A stretch of DNA of 64,000 nt from RGIG6165 sp045545175 (GCA_045545175.1 JAZQAK010000024.1:90032-154031), one strand, 5' to 3'; positions 34,041 through 42,624 are shown, counted from the first letter of the stretch. Notes: a model not told the origin generated them from the letters alone. Numbers and translations: made by a program.

Positions 34041-34778
34041 ATGGATATACTTTCTGACGAAACGATTGACGACCTCATGCTTGGAGGTCTTAAACTCATA
34101 CAAAAGAAAAAAGGCTTTAAATTCGGTGTCGACGCCGTTTTACTTGCCGATTTTGCCTCTTGTAAAAGGGGTGACAAGGTCTGTGAACTTGGCAGCGGAA
34201 GCGGTATCGTCTCAATTCTGTGTGCCCACCACTACAACGCAAGGGTGGATGCACTCGAGATAATGCCCGAATATGCCGATATGGCAAGCCGAAGCGTTGA
34301 TGGGAATAACCTTGAGGACAGAGTTAAAATTTACTGCTGTGATATGAAAAATGCAACTTCTGTACTCTCCCCCTGTCAGTACGACTGTGTCGTGACTAAT
34401 CCGCCTTACAAAAAACTTGATGCGGGTGAAAACTGTGCACAGTATGACCGCGCCTGCTCAAGAAGCGAGTTATGCGCAACGCTTGACGACGTTGTAAAAA
34501 CTGCCTCCCTTCTTATAAAAAACGGCGGTAAACTCGTTATGGTGCACCGTCCGCAAAGGCTGACGGATATAATCCTTACACTTGAAAAATATAAGTTTTA
34601 CATAAAAAAACTGCGTTTCGTCGCATCTAAAAATGGAGATGCACCCGTTCTGCTTCTTTTAGAAGCAAAACAGTACGTGAAAAGCGATATGCTTGTCCTG
34701 CCCGAACTTATATTGTATAATGATGACGGCAGTGAAACCGAAGAAACAAAAAGGATATACAGGAGAACTCAGATATGA
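34041..34778 (+). CDS. tRNA1(Val) (adenine37-N6)-methyltransferase family protein
   Basis: A 245-residue SAM-dependent methyltransferase of the TrmN6/YfiC type (YabB in Bacillus). The start LMLGGLKLIQKKKGFKFGVD, the SAM motif KVCELGSGSGIVSILC and the catalytic NPPY motif (VVTNPPYKKLDAGEN) are all present. NPPY enzymes methylate exocyclic amines of adenine, here probably A37 of tRNA-Val. The gene is followed with a 4-nt overlap by rsmI, the usual Firmicutes order yabB-yabC/yraL-like. The start follows AAGGATAATTGAT. Confidence 0.92.
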   Translation: MDILSDETIDDLMLGGLKLIQKKKGFKFGVDAVLLADFASCKRGDKVCELGSGSGIVSILCAHHYNARVDALEIMPEYADMASRSVDGNNLEDRVKIYCCDMKNATSVLSPCQYDCVVTNPPYKKLDAGENCAQYDRACSRSELCATLDDVVKTASLLIKNGGKLVMVHRPQRLTDIILTLEKYKFYIKKLRFVASKNGDAPVLLLLEAKQYVKSDMLVLPELILYNDDGSETEETKRIYRRTQI

Positions 34779-35629
34779 TAATAGAAAGACCTGCATTATA
34801 TCTTGTAGGAACGCCCATAGGAAATCTTGACGATTTTTCGCCCCGTGCCGTAGAAATACTGTCGGAATGTGATTTTGTGGCAGCAGAGGATACGAGGGTT
34901 GCGGCAAAACTTATGTCGGTTTTTGATATTCACAAGCCGTCGGTATCCTATTTTGAGCACAATGCGGCACAGAGGGGCCCCGAAATAATAGAAAAGTTAA
35001 AATCAGGTCAATGCTGTGCACTCGTTACCGATGCAGGTATGCCTGCAATCAGCGACCCCGGCGAAGCGCTTGTAAAGCTATGTGCGGAAAATGATATTCC
35101 CGTTCATTCCGTACCCGGTCCGAGTGCCGTGGTAACTGCACTTGCTATGTCGGGGCTTTCAACCTCACGGTTTACCTTCGAGGGCTTTTTAAGTGTCAAC
35201 AAAAAGTCCCGTATGGAGCATCTTGAGCTTATAAAAGACGAGTATCGCACCATGGTGTTCTACGAGGCACCCCACAAACTCCGCAAAACCCTGCGTGATT
35301 TTGCGCAGACCTTCGGGGATGAACGTAAAATCTCAATCTGCCGTGAACTTACAAAACTTCACGAAGAGGTGATACGGACAACCTGTGCAGGTGCATACGA
35401 TTTATATAAGAATACCGAGCCGAGAGGCGAATTTGTCCTGGTCGTAGAGGGTAAGCAGACCGAGAAGACACCCGAAATTTCACTTGAAGATGCGGCAGAC
35501 GCAATTCGTGAAAGATACTTATCGCTTATAGCGGAGGGTATGGGCAAAGCCGATGCTATGAAGCAGACTGCGACGGAATTTGGCAGAACGAGAAACGAAA
35601 TTTATCCGATATGTATGAGAAAGGATTGA
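34775..35629 (+). CDS. rsmI: 16S rRNA (cytidine1402-2'-O)-methyltransferase
   Basis: Methylates the ribose of C1402 in the decoding centre of 16S rRNA. A 284-residue protein of the tetrapyrrole-methylase fold. The motifs LYLVGTPIGNLDDFSPRAVE, AAEDTRVAAKLM, VTDAGMPAISDPGE and VPGPSAVVTALAMSGL are those of RsmI/YraL. Overlaps the upstream methyltransferase by 4 nt (ATGA) and is 4 nt from trmB, so the three RNA methyltransferases are cotranscribed. Confidence 0.97.
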   Translation: MIIERPALYLVGTPIGNLDDFSPRAVEILSECDFVAAEDTRVAAKLMSVFDIHKPSVSYFEHNAAQRGPEIIEKLKSGQCCALVTDAGMPAISDPGEALVKLCAENDIPVHSVPGPSAVVTALAMSGLSTSRFTFEGFLSVNKKSRMEHLELIKDEYRTMVFYEAPHKLRKTLRDFAQTFGDERKISICRELTKLHEEVIRTTCAGAYDLYKNTEPRGEFVLVVEGKQTEKTPEISLEDAADAIRERYLSLIAEGMGKADAMKQTATEFGRTRNEIYPICMRKD

Positions 35630-35633
35630 TAAT

Positions 35634-36272
35634 ATGCGTGCAAGACCGAGAAAAAATCTTGATAAACGTATGGAAGCATGTAAGGCATACCTTCCCGAAA
35701 ACCCCGAATCGCTCAAAGGCAAGTGGCGTGAGAAATTCGGCAAGGCTGATGCACCGCTTCACGTTGAAATAGGCTGCGGAAAAGGTAAGTTTATTAACGA
35801 GCTTGCCCTGCAGAATCCCGATACGCTTTATATTGCAATAGAAAAAATACCGAGTGTACTGCTTCTTGCGCTTGAAAAAGCGGTTGTGGCAAAGCCTGAC
35901 AATCTTCTCTTTTTAAGCTATGATGCGGCACTTTTGGGTGAAGTGTTTGATACGGATGAAATAGACAGAATTTATCTTAACTTTTCTGACCCGTGGCCGC
36001 CCAAAAAGCAGTGGAAAAGAAGGCTTACTCATCAGCGTCAGCTTGACGTCTACAAGCAGTTTCTTAAAAAGGACGGCGAGATTATTCAAAAGACGGACAA
36101 CGTACCGCTTTTCGAGTTTTCTGTATGCGAACTTTCAAAAAACGGCTTTGTAATCGAAGAACTTTCGACCGACCTTCATAAAACCGACATTCCAAACATT
36201 ATGACGGAATACGAAACACGCTTTTCCGAGGCAGGTATTAAAATAAACCGTCTTGTTGCAAGGCTTAAATAA
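35634..36272 (+). CDS. trmB: tRNA (guanine46-N7)-methyltransferase
   Basis: Makes m7G46 in the variable loop of tRNAs. 212 residues. The SAM motif VEIGCGKGKFINEL and the family signature LNFSDPWPPKKQWKRRLTHQ are present, with the C-terminal TEYETRFSEAGIKI segment. The start follows GAAAGGATTGATAAT. It is the last gene of the RNA-methyltransferase cluster and is followed 12 nt later by the strong hairpin that covers the tepA ribosome binding site. Confidence 0.97.
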   Translation: MRARPRKNLDKRMEACKAYLPENPESLKGKWREKFGKADAPLHVEIGCGKGKFINELALQNPDTLYIAIEKIPSVLLLALEKAVVAKPDNLLFLSYDAALLGEVFDTDEIDRIYLNFSDPWPPKKQWKRRLTHQRQLDVYKQFLKKDGEIIQKTDNVPLFEFSVCELSKNGFVIEELSTDLHKTDIPNIMTEYETRFSEAGIKINRLVARLK

Positions 36273-36283
36273 CAAAAAAACGG

Positions 36284-36317
36284 AAACACTTATCTTTAGA
36301 AAGGATAGGTGTTTTTT
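36284..36317 (+). terminator. Terminator hairpin overlapping the tepA ribosome binding site
   Basis: A 14-bp stem including two G-U pairs (AAACACTTATCTTT with AAAGGATAGGTGTTT, loop AGA), followed by T's that run directly into ATG 36318. The Shine-Dalgarno AAAGG/AGGTG and the possible GTG start at 36309 are in the 3' arm. It ends the trmB operon and would also close the tepA start on read-through RNA. Confidence 0.8.
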
Positions 36318-36959
36318 ATGTCAGAAAATAAAGACAAAAACGGTTTTGAGCCCTGTGGGGCGACAATAGGCAAAATTCATTGCATAACGGTGGCAGGTCA
36401 GGTGGAGGGGCACATCCGTCTTCCGCAGGACACAAAGGCAACCAAATACGAAAAACTTCTCCCCTCTCTCGTATGGGCAGAGGAAAACCCCGACATTGAG
36501 GGTGTGCTGATTCTTTTAAATACCGTCGGCGGTGACGTTGAGGCAGGTCTTGCCATTGCTGAACTCATAAGCGGTATGAAAAAGCCGACGGTTTCCCTCG
36601 TTCTCGGCGGCGGTCATTCAATAGGTGTTCCCCTTGCCGTATCGGCTGACGTTTCATTCATCGTGCCGTCAGCGACAATGACTATTCACCCCGTTCGCAC
36701 GTCAGGCACCGTAATAGGCGTAGCCCAGGCATTCGACTATATAAAAGAGATTCAGCACAGAATAAACGATTTTATAGTGCGTCATTCAAACATCGAAAGG
36801 GATAAACTCGAAAAGTATCTCTTTTCCACCGAAGTGCTTGCAAACGACGTCGGAACCGTGGTTGACGGCAAGCAGGCGGTCGATGACGGACTTATAGACA
36901 GACTGGGTTCTCTCTCGGAGGCAATAGATGCATTAAAACAATTGTGTGAAAAGAAATGA
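36318..36959 (+). CDS. ClpP-like serine protease (TepA family)
   Basis: A 213-residue member of the ClpP/crotonase fold, of the translocation-enhancing protein TepA group. GGDVEAGLAIAELIS is the oxyanion strand, the nucleophile serine is in LGGGHSIGVPLAVSAD, and the histidine is in ATMTIHPVRTSG. No signal peptide is seen. TepA is reported to degrade signal peptides or aid secretion in Bacillus; the role here is inferred. ATG 36318 has AGGTG 6 nt upstream; GTG 36309 is an alternative. The site lies inside a terminator hairpin, and in Bacilli the gene also neighbours spoIIIE/ftsK, as here. Confidence 0.9.
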   Translation: MSENKDKNGFEPCGATIGKIHCITVAGQVEGHIRLPQDTKATKYEKLLPSLVWAEENPDIEGVLILLNTVGGDVEAGLAIAELISGMKKPTVSLVLGGGHSIGVPLAVSADVSFIVPSATMTIHPVRTSGTVIGVAQAFDYIKEIQHRINDFIVRHSNIERDKLEKYLFSTEVLANDVGTVVDGKQAVDDGLIDRLGSLSEAIDALKQLCEKK

Positions 36960-37020
36960 TGTCATAAACTACTTTATTTAGATAATAAAATATGATATAT
37001 TTATATATTGGAGGGTTATA

Positions 37021-37863
37021 ATGACATACGTCGGTGCATGTATTATGGGCATACTCCAGGGGATTACGGAATTTCTGCCCGTTTCAAGTTCAGGGCATCT
37101 TGCAATATTTTCGCAGGTATTTGGCTTTTCTCCCCCCGGTGAACACGATTTGCTTTTTGATATAATGCTCCACCTCGGCACACTTATCGCCGTTTTTATC
37201 GCGTATTACGGTGATATACTTGACGTTATAAAAGAATTTTTCCTCTCTGTTAAAGATATATTTACGGGGCAATTTTCTTTTAAAAGGATGTCCCCCTCTC
37301 GCAGATTTCTTTTTATGATAATACTTGCGACAATGCCTCTCGTGCTTATATTGCCGTTTAACGACGCCATCGAAAAAGTGGCAAACACGCTGTGGCTTGT
37401 CGGCATTTTTCTGCTTACAACGGGCTTTTTACTGCTCTTGTCAGACAGTATTATAAGGGGAAACCGCAGGGAGAATAATACCACCTGCACTAATGCACTC
37501 ACGGTTGGTCTGTTTCAGGTGCTCGGCACCCTGCCCGGCATTTCGAGAAGCGGTGCAACCATAACGGGCGGTCTGCTTTCGGGTTTTGAGCGTGAGTATG
37601 CCGTTAAATTTTCATTTATAATGTCAATACCCGCAGTGCTCGGTGCAAGCCTTCTGTCATTTTTTGACGTGATAAAGGGAAACACGGTGCCCGATGCAAC
37701 TGTCGGTATGTACGTTGCAGGCATAGTCACCTCAGCCGTATCGGGCTATCTGTCAATACGCTTTCTGCGTATGATTTTAAAACACGATAAATTTAAATAT
37801 TTTGCATATTACTGCTTTGGAATGGGTGCATTCGTAATCATCCGAAGCATTTTAAGGAGTTAA
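37021..37863 (+). CDS. uppP: Undecaprenyl-diphosphatase (BacA/UppP)
   Basis: Integral membrane phosphatase that regenerates undecaprenyl phosphate, the lipid carrier for peptidoglycan and other envelope polymers; also gives bacitracin resistance. 280 residues, about eight helices. Both signature motifs are seen: QGITEFLPVSSSGHLAIF (E/Q-rich motif with His) and GTLPGISRSGATITGGLLSG (P-GxSRSG). The start follows TTGGAGGGTTATA. It lies 1 nt before ftsK, so the two are cotranscribed. Confidence 0.97.
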   Translation: MTYVGACIMGILQGITEFLPVSSSGHLAIFSQVFGFSPPGEHDLLFDIMLHLGTLIAVFIAYYGDILDVIKEFFLSVKDIFTGQFSFKRMSPSRRFLFMIILATMPLVLILPFNDAIEKVANTLWLVGIFLLTTGFLLLLSDSIIRGNRRENNTTCTNALTVGLFQVLGTLPGISRSGATITGGLLSGFEREYAVKFSFIMSIPAVLGASLLSFFDVIKGNTVPDATVGMYVAGIVTSAVSGYLSIRFLRMILKHDKFKYFAYYCFGMGAFVIIRSILRS

Positions 37864-37864
37864 C

Positions 37865-40351
37865 ATGGCTCAGACAAAGAAAAGGACGGCTACAAAAAAG
37901 ACCGCATCCAAAAAAACAACCACACAAAGAAAGAAGGCGCCCGTAAAGGAGCAGACCTTCTATCAGAAAAACCACGCTCTGTTCATCCAGATATACGGCG
38001 TGCTCATATGTGCATACGCCGTTTTTCTGGCACTCAGTCTGTTTTCGTCGCTGACGGGCACCGTGGGGGGATTTTTTAAACAGTTAACCCTCGGTCTCTT
38101 CGGCGGAGTAGGCTACACTATGCCATTCGTCCTCTTTTACATAGGCGTACATATGGGTATGACTGCAGAAAACAAGAAATATTTAAGAACGAATATTGCA
38201 CTTTTCCTCGCCATGATTTTTGTGGGCGTTATCCTGCATCTTTTCGTGGTGGATTCTTTCCCGTCAAAGAACGTAATTGAACTTTTCAATTACTCATACA
38301 AGCATATTTTGTCAGGCGGCTGCATAGGCGGTCTTATTACGGCGTGCCTTAACAAGCCTCTCGGCAAAGCGGGTATTGCGATAATATTCGGCGCAGTTCT
38401 TATAATCTCGGTCATTCTGCTTTTCGACACAACTGTCGACAGAATGGTGGAAGCGATAAAGGGTCTTTTCCACAGAGAGCACGACGATGAATACGAAGAA
38501 AGTCACGAGACCGACCCCTCATTTACATACGAAGCAAACGACCTTAAGGATTACGAAACCGCCTTCCCGAAAACGCCACGCAGAAGACGTCAGATTGACT
38601 TTGATATTGACTCGGACAAGCCGAGCGAAAACAACCTTGATGCAATTTTTGCAAAGGACAAGTTTAAAACGGACGGTTCAAAGCAGGTCTTCAAGGGAAA
38701 TGACAGTTTTGAGGAAGTGCCCGCAGAACCGCTGACCTCTTCACTCGAGCCTCCGAAAATGACAAAGCAGGAACTTGCTCTCGAAGAGAAAAAGGTAAAA
38801 GAACAGATAGAAAGCGAAGCGGAAGCGCCCGTAAAAAAATACGTATTCCCTCCCATTACCTTGCTCACGCCCGACAGACAGGGTACATCGGGCGGTACGT
38901 CGGAACTTCAGGTGACAGCAGAAAAAATTGTCTCCACCCTCAAATCCTTCGGTGTTGAAACACAACTTACCGACGTTGCTCAGGGGCCGACGGTAACTCG
39001 TTATGAGCTTGCTCCCAAAGCAGGTGTAAAGATAAGCAAAATAACAGGACTTGCCGACGATATTGCCCTTTCACTTGCGGCATCGGGCGTTCGAATTGAA
39101 GCCCCCATTCCGGGTAAGGCGGCTGTCGGTATAGAAGTGCCCAATAAAAACGTAAAAACGGTTTATCTGCGTTCACTTATCGAAAGTGACACGTTTAAGA
39201 ATGCGAAAAGCAAGGTTTCCTTCTGTCTCGGTAAAGACCTTGGCGGTGAAAAGATAATTGCCGATATTGCCAAAATGCCCCATATGCTTATAGCAGGCTC
39301 AACGGGCAGCGGTAAATCGGTGTGTATCAACTCGCTTATCGTAAGTATACTCTACAACGCATCTCCCGAAGACGTAAAACTCATTATGATTGACCCTAAG
39401 GTTGTCGAGCTCGGCGTATACAACGGTATTCCGCATCTTATGCTGCCCGTTGTGACAGACCCGAAAAAAGCATCGGGCACACTTGCGTGGGCAGTCGGCG
39501 AAATGACAAAAAGGTATCAGCTTTTTGCTGAAAACAACGTCCGCAATCTTGCTGGCTATAATGCACTCTGCGAGAATACGGATGACATGGTAAAACTCCC
39601 GCAGATAGTCATCATTATCGACGAACTTGCAGAACTTATGATGGTTTCGCCCCACGAGGTCGAGGATTCAATAAACCGTCTCGCCGCACTTGCCAGGGCG
39701 GCAGGTATGCACCTCGTCGTTGCAACACAGCGTCCGTCAGTTGACGTTATTACGGGTGTTATCAAGGCGAATATCCCCACGAGAATTGCTTTCTCTGTAT
39801 CATCGCAGGTCGATTCAAGAACTATTCTTGATATGGGCGGTGCTGAAAAACTCATAGGCAGGGGCGATATGCTCTACTGCCCCATCGGTGCACCAAAACC
39901 CATTCGTCTGCAGGGTTGTTTTATAAGTGATAAAGAAATTGAAGGCGTCGTAAACTTCATCAAAAAGCAGGGCGAAGTAAAATATGACGACAGCGTAATG
40001 GAAGAAATCGACAGATGTGTCCGTGAAAGCGACACGAAGGGCAAAAAAGGCTCTTCTGCTTCATCTGACGGTGACTCCGACGAGGACTCAATGCTCGATG
40101 CTGCAATAGACGTTGTCGTGGAATGCGGACAGGCGTCAACCTCACTTTTGCAGAGGCGCTTGAAACTCGGCTATGCGAGGGCGGCAAGAATCGTTGACCA
40201 GATGGAAGAACGCGGTATAGTCGGCCCGTCACAGGGTTCAAAGCCCCGTGAAGTGCGCATCACGAAAACTCAGCTTTACGAAATGCGTATGAGACAGGAT
40301 GCAGCGGCAGAATCCGTCGACCAGATACATTCAGAAAACACAGAAATATAG
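37865..40351 (+). CDS. ftsK: DNA translocase FtsK/SpoIIIE
   Basis: Septal DNA pump that clears chromosome ends at division or, in spore formers, moves DNA into the forespore. 828 residues. A Lys/Thr-rich N-terminus, four membrane helices to about residue 195, an acidic linker, then the hexameric motor: Walker A GSTGSGKS at 478-485, Walker B IVIIIDELAELMM, the AxxRPSVDVITG region, and a C-terminal gamma winged helix (STSLLQRRLKLGYARAARI) that reads polar KOPS/SRS sequences. The start follows TTAAGGAGTTAAC. It is transcribed with uppP and ended by a clear terminator. Confidence 0.97.
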   Translation: MAQTKKRTATKKTASKKTTTQRKKAPVKEQTFYQKNHALFIQIYGVLICAYAVFLALSLFSSLTGTVGGFFKQLTLGLFGGVGYTMPFVLFYIGVHMGMTAENKKYLRTNIALFLAMIFVGVILHLFVVDSFPSKNVIELFNYSYKHILSGGCIGGLITACLNKPLGKAGIAIIFGAVLIISVILLFDTTVDRMVEAIKGLFHREHDDEYEESHETDPSFTYEANDLKDYETAFPKTPRRRRQIDFDIDSDKPSENNLDAIFAKDKFKTDGSKQVFKGNDSFEEVPAEPLTSSLEPPKMTKQELALEEKKVKEQIESEAEAPVKKYVFPPITLLTPDRQGTSGGTSELQVTAEKIVSTLKSFGVETQLTDVAQGPTVTRYELAPKAGVKISKITGLADDIALSLAASGVRIEAPIPGKAAVGIEVPNKNVKTVYLRSLIESDTFKNAKSKVSFCLGKDLGGEKIIADIAKMPHMLIAGSTGSGKSVCINSLIVSILYNASPEDVKLIMIDPKVVELGVYNGIPHLMLPVVTDPKKASGTLAWAVGEMTKRYQLFAENNVRNLAGYNALCENTDDMVKLPQIVIIIDELAELMMVSPHEVEDSINRLAALARAAGMHLVVATQRPSVDVITGVIKANIPTRIAFSVSSQVDSRTILDMGGAEKLIGRGDMLYCPIGAPKPIRLQGCFISDKEIEGVVNFIKKQGEVKYDDSVMEEIDRCVRESDTKGKKGSSASSDGDSDEDSMLDAAIDVVVECGQASTSLLQRRLKLGYARAARIVDQMEERGIVGPSQGSKPREVRITKTQLYEMRMRQDAAAESVDQIHSENTEI

Positions 40352-40352
40352 T

Positions 40353-40383
40353 AAAAAGCAGGGAAAATCCCTGCTTTTTTTAT
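40353..40383 (+). terminator. Terminator of ftsK
   Basis: AAAAGCAGGGA / TCCCTGCTTTT stem with loop AAA, followed by TTTTTATT. Confidence 0.9.
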
Positions 40384-40444
40384 TGCATTTCTGTTTTTTT
40401 AGGATTATACTCTTTAAGGTAATATTTAAATAAGAGGTGTTATT

Positions 40445-40789
40445 ATGCAACTTTTGGTTATCGTGCTTAACCGTACGGAAAAACTTGAAGACCTGCTTTC
40501 ATCCTTTTCGGACCACGGCATAATGGGTGCTACGATTATTGACAGCACCGGTATGGCTAAGGTTATGGGTGAAGTCGGTGAACACAGAATTCTCGGTTCA
40601 CTTTACGAACTGCTCAATCCCGAAAGGGCAAAAAGCAAAACTATATTTGCAGTAATTGAAGAGGATAAACTTCAGGCTGCAAAAACTGCAGTTAAGGAAG
40701 TTCTCGGCGGATTCGATGCTCCCAATACGGGCATCCTCTTTACTCTGCCTGTTTCATATGCGGAGGGGCTGAGAAAGAAAGATGAGTGA
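40445..40789 (+). CDS. P-II-like signalling protein
   Basis: A 114-residue protein with the ferredoxin-like fold pattern of the P-II/GlnB superfamily: QLLVIVLNRTEKLEDLLSSF, GIMGATIIDSTGMAKVM, KTIFAVIEEDKLQAAKTAV. It lacks the tyrosine-bearing T-loop signature of GlnB/GlnK, so it belongs to the P-II-like group that binds nucleotides or other small ligands and controls adjacent transporters. Its stop overlaps the start of a cation antiporter gene by 8 nt, which strongly suggests that the antiporter is the partner. The start follows AAGAGGTGTTATT. Confidence 0.78.
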   Translation: MQLLVIVLNRTEKLEDLLSSFSDHGIMGATIIDSTGMAKVMGEVGEHRILGSLYELLNPERAKSKTIFAVIEEDKLQAAKTAVKEVLGGFDAPNTGILFTLPVSYAEGLRKKDE

Positions 40790-41978
40790 GACCACAGTTC
40801 TTCTGACCATCGCCCTTATGATAGGCGGCGGTGTTCTTTTCGGCAGACTCGCTAAGTTCTGCCACCTTCCCAACGTTACGGGTTATATCGTTGCAGGCCT
40901 TATACTCGGCCCCTGTATGCTCAACCTTATAAGTGCAAATTCGGTGGAGCATCTTGGTATAATTGCAACCGTTTCTCTCGGCTTTATAGCCTTTTCGATA
41001 GGAAACGAATTTAAAATTTCATTTTTTAAAAGAGTGGGTAAAGCACCTATCGTTATAGCATGTCTTGAATCTCTTTTTGCGGTGTTATTCGTACTTGTTG
41101 CACTCGTTGTTGCCGATTTGATTTTCGGTTTAACGATGGATTTACCTGCCATGCTCGTGCTTTCCGCCATTGCAGCGGCAACCGCACCTGCGGCAACTAT
41201 TATGGTAATAAAGCAGTACAAGGCAAAAGGTCCCATGACCGAGACTCTGCTTGCGGTCGTTGCGATAGACGATGCAACCGCAATTATGCTTTTCGGTATA
41301 TTCGTTGCCGTTGCACAGATGCTCACCGGTCAGGGTGGCGGCAGCCTTGCAACACAGCTCTTAAAGCCTTTATGGGAAATATTCGGCGGTATTATATGCG
41401 GATTTATTCTCGGTCTTATTTTTGCCGTACCTCTGCGTTGGTTTAAAAAAGACGGTAACAGGCTCATTCTTACAATAGGCTTTATCTTCCTTGCGCTTGG
41501 TATTGCCGATATTATAGGCGTTTCAGACCTGCTTATGTGTATGGCAATGGGTGCGGCGCTTGCAAACTTTTCAAGTGAATTTTCACACATTGCAAAACTG
41601 TGTGACGGATTTACGCCGCCGCTTTTCCTTCTCTTTTTCGTGGCAAGCGGTGCTGAACTTGACGTATCGGTTCTTCCCACTGTCGGCATCGTCGGTGCAA
41701 TATACGTCATATTCCGTGTAATCGGCAAATACATCGGTGCATACACAGGCTCGGTAATGTGCCATTCGGCAGAACCCGTAAAAAAATACCTCGGTCCTGC
41801 ACTTGTGCCTCAGGCAGGTGTTGCAATCGGTCTTTCGCTTATTGCCACACAGGTCGTTCCTGCATACGGTGCACAGATTCGTGCCATAATATTATGCGGT
41901 ACGCTTATATATGAACTTGTCGGTCCTGCGGTTGCAAAATGGTCACTCAGCAAGGCGGGCGAGATATCGGGAAAATAA
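40782..41978 (+). CDS. Cation:proton antiporter, CPA2 (Kef/NapA-like) family
   Basis: A 398-residue membrane protein with about twelve helices. GGGVLFGRLAKFCHLPNVTGY and IVAGLILGPCMLNLIS are the typical CPA2 start; ATAPAATIMVIKQYKAKGPM and AVVAIDDATAIMLFGIF hold the conserved unwound-helix and Asp-Asp ion-binding residues (double Asp suggests electrogenic exchange). It lacks the Kef cytosolic RCK/TrkA-N domain; the adjacent P-II-like protein, translated from an overlapping frame, may replace it as regulator. The transported ion (Na+ or K+) is not fixed by the sequence. Confidence 0.9.
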   Translation: MSETTVLLTIALMIGGGVLFGRLAKFCHLPNVTGYIVAGLILGPCMLNLISANSVEHLGIIATVSLGFIAFSIGNEFKISFFKRVGKAPIVIACLESLFAVLFVLVALVVADLIFGLTMDLPAMLVLSAIAAATAPAATIMVIKQYKAKGPMTETLLAVVAIDDATAIMLFGIFVAVAQMLTGQGGGSLATQLLKPLWEIFGGIICGFILGLIFAVPLRWFKKDGNRLILTIGFIFLALGIADIIGVSDLLMCMAMGAALANFSSEFSHIAKLCDGFTPPLFLLFFVASGAELDVSVLPTVGIVGAIYVIFRVIGKYIGAYTGSVMCHSAEPVKKYLGPALVPQAGVAIGLSLIATQVVPAYGAQIRAIILCGTLIYELVGPAVAKWSLSKAGEISGK

Positions 41979-41980
41979 TT

Positions 41981-42009
41981 TTGCCATAAACGCCGTAATA
42001 TGCTATAAT
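41981..42009 (+). promoter_or_regulatory. Probable sigma-A promoter of the lipoprotein gene
   Basis: TTGCCA (41981-41986), 17-bp spacer, TATAAT (42004-42009), about 30 bp before the start codon. Confidence 0.65.
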
Positions 42010-42039
42010 ATTTTTATCTTTTGATTTTAAGGTGATATT

Positions 42040-42417
42040 ATGAAAAAATTTTTGTGTATAATAATGGCTCTCGTTATGATTTTTTCTCTTGCCGCTTGCG
42101 GAAAGAAAATCGTCGTTAACAAAAAACCGCATGTTGAGCCGGGCGATATGGTTTATGATCCGTCCGAAATAATTGTAAATGAAGAAACTTTCAGTTACTG
42201 CGGTGTGGAATACGAACTTGCCGATCTCGCAGAAACTCTTTTGATGGACTATAACAGCCAAGATTCAATTAACATAGTCTGCAAGGAAGCGTATACAGAC
42301 AGTGCGAACAATCTTGCCCTTTCTCTTGAAGAAATGGGATTTACTTACACCATAAACGGTGTCAGTCCAAAAGAAAATACTTCTGAAGAAGAAACATCCA
42401 CAGTTGTTGCTGAATAA
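42040..42417 (+). CDS. Small predicted lipoprotein (125 aa)
   Basis: Signal MKKFLCIIMALVMIFS ends in a lipobox SLAAC, with the acylated Cys near residue 21. The rest is a hydrophilic acidic domain of about 100 residues (SYCGVEYELADLAETLLMDY, CKEAYTDSANNLALSLEE) ending in a Glu/Thr-rich tail. I do not recognise a family. The start follows TTAAGGTGATATT. It is followed closely by the Asn/Gln/Lys peptide, which is separated by a hairpin. Confidence 0.75.
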   Translation: MKKFLCIIMALVMIFSLAACGKKIVVNKKPHVEPGDMVYDPSEIIVNEETFSYCGVEYELADLAETLLMDYNSQDSINIVCKEAYTDSANNLALSLEEMGFTYTINGVSPKENTSEEETSTVVAE

Positions 42418-42423
42418 AAATAG

Positions 42424-42460
42424 CCTCCGTGTCCATAATAAGACTCGGAGGTGATTTTTT
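42424..42460 (+). promoter_or_regulatory. Hairpin plus T-run covering the ribosome binding site of the Asn/Gln/Lys peptide
   Basis: CCTCCG (42424-42429) pairs with CGGAGG (42446-42451), which is the Shine-Dalgarno; inside, GTC pairs with GAC around one T-T mismatch. TTTTTT (42455-42460) runs directly into ATG 42461. It can act as a terminator for the lipoprotein gene or as a translational lid. Confidence 0.65.
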
Positions 42461-42583
42461 ATGGAAAATCAGAACAGAAATCAGAACAACAACCAGAATA
42501 AGAATCAGAACAACAATCAGAACAAAAACAGCAATCAGAACAAGAACCAGAACAAGAATAACAATTCAGATCGTATATTCTAA
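42461..42583 (+). CDS. Asn/Gln/Lys-rich small peptide (40 aa)
   Basis: ATG 42461 after a full CGGAGGTGA site opens 40 codons ending TAA at 42581-42583. Of the first 34 residues nearly all are Asn, Gln or Lys, in QN/KN-type repeats (for example NQNKNQNNNQNKN), with a short end SDRIF. No hydrophobic core, so probably disordered. Similar low-complexity Asn/Gln-rich mini-proteins occur in Clostridia, but I know no function. The strong ribosome binding site and the terminator directly after the stop argue for a real gene; the simple repeat could otherwise be chance. Confidence 0.65.
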   Translation: MENQNRNQNNNQNKNQNNNQNKNSNQNKNQNKNNNSDRIF

Positions 42584-42585
42584 AA

Positions 42586-42624
42586 ATAAAAAGGCTTTAG
42601 CGGTTTTGCTAAAGCCTTTTTGTT
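42586..42624. terminator. Bidirectional terminator between the small peptide and leuB
   Basis: AAAAAGGCTTTAGC / GCTAAAGCCTTTTT stem with loop GGTTTT; it ends the branched-chain operon on the minus strand as well. Confidence 0.92.
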
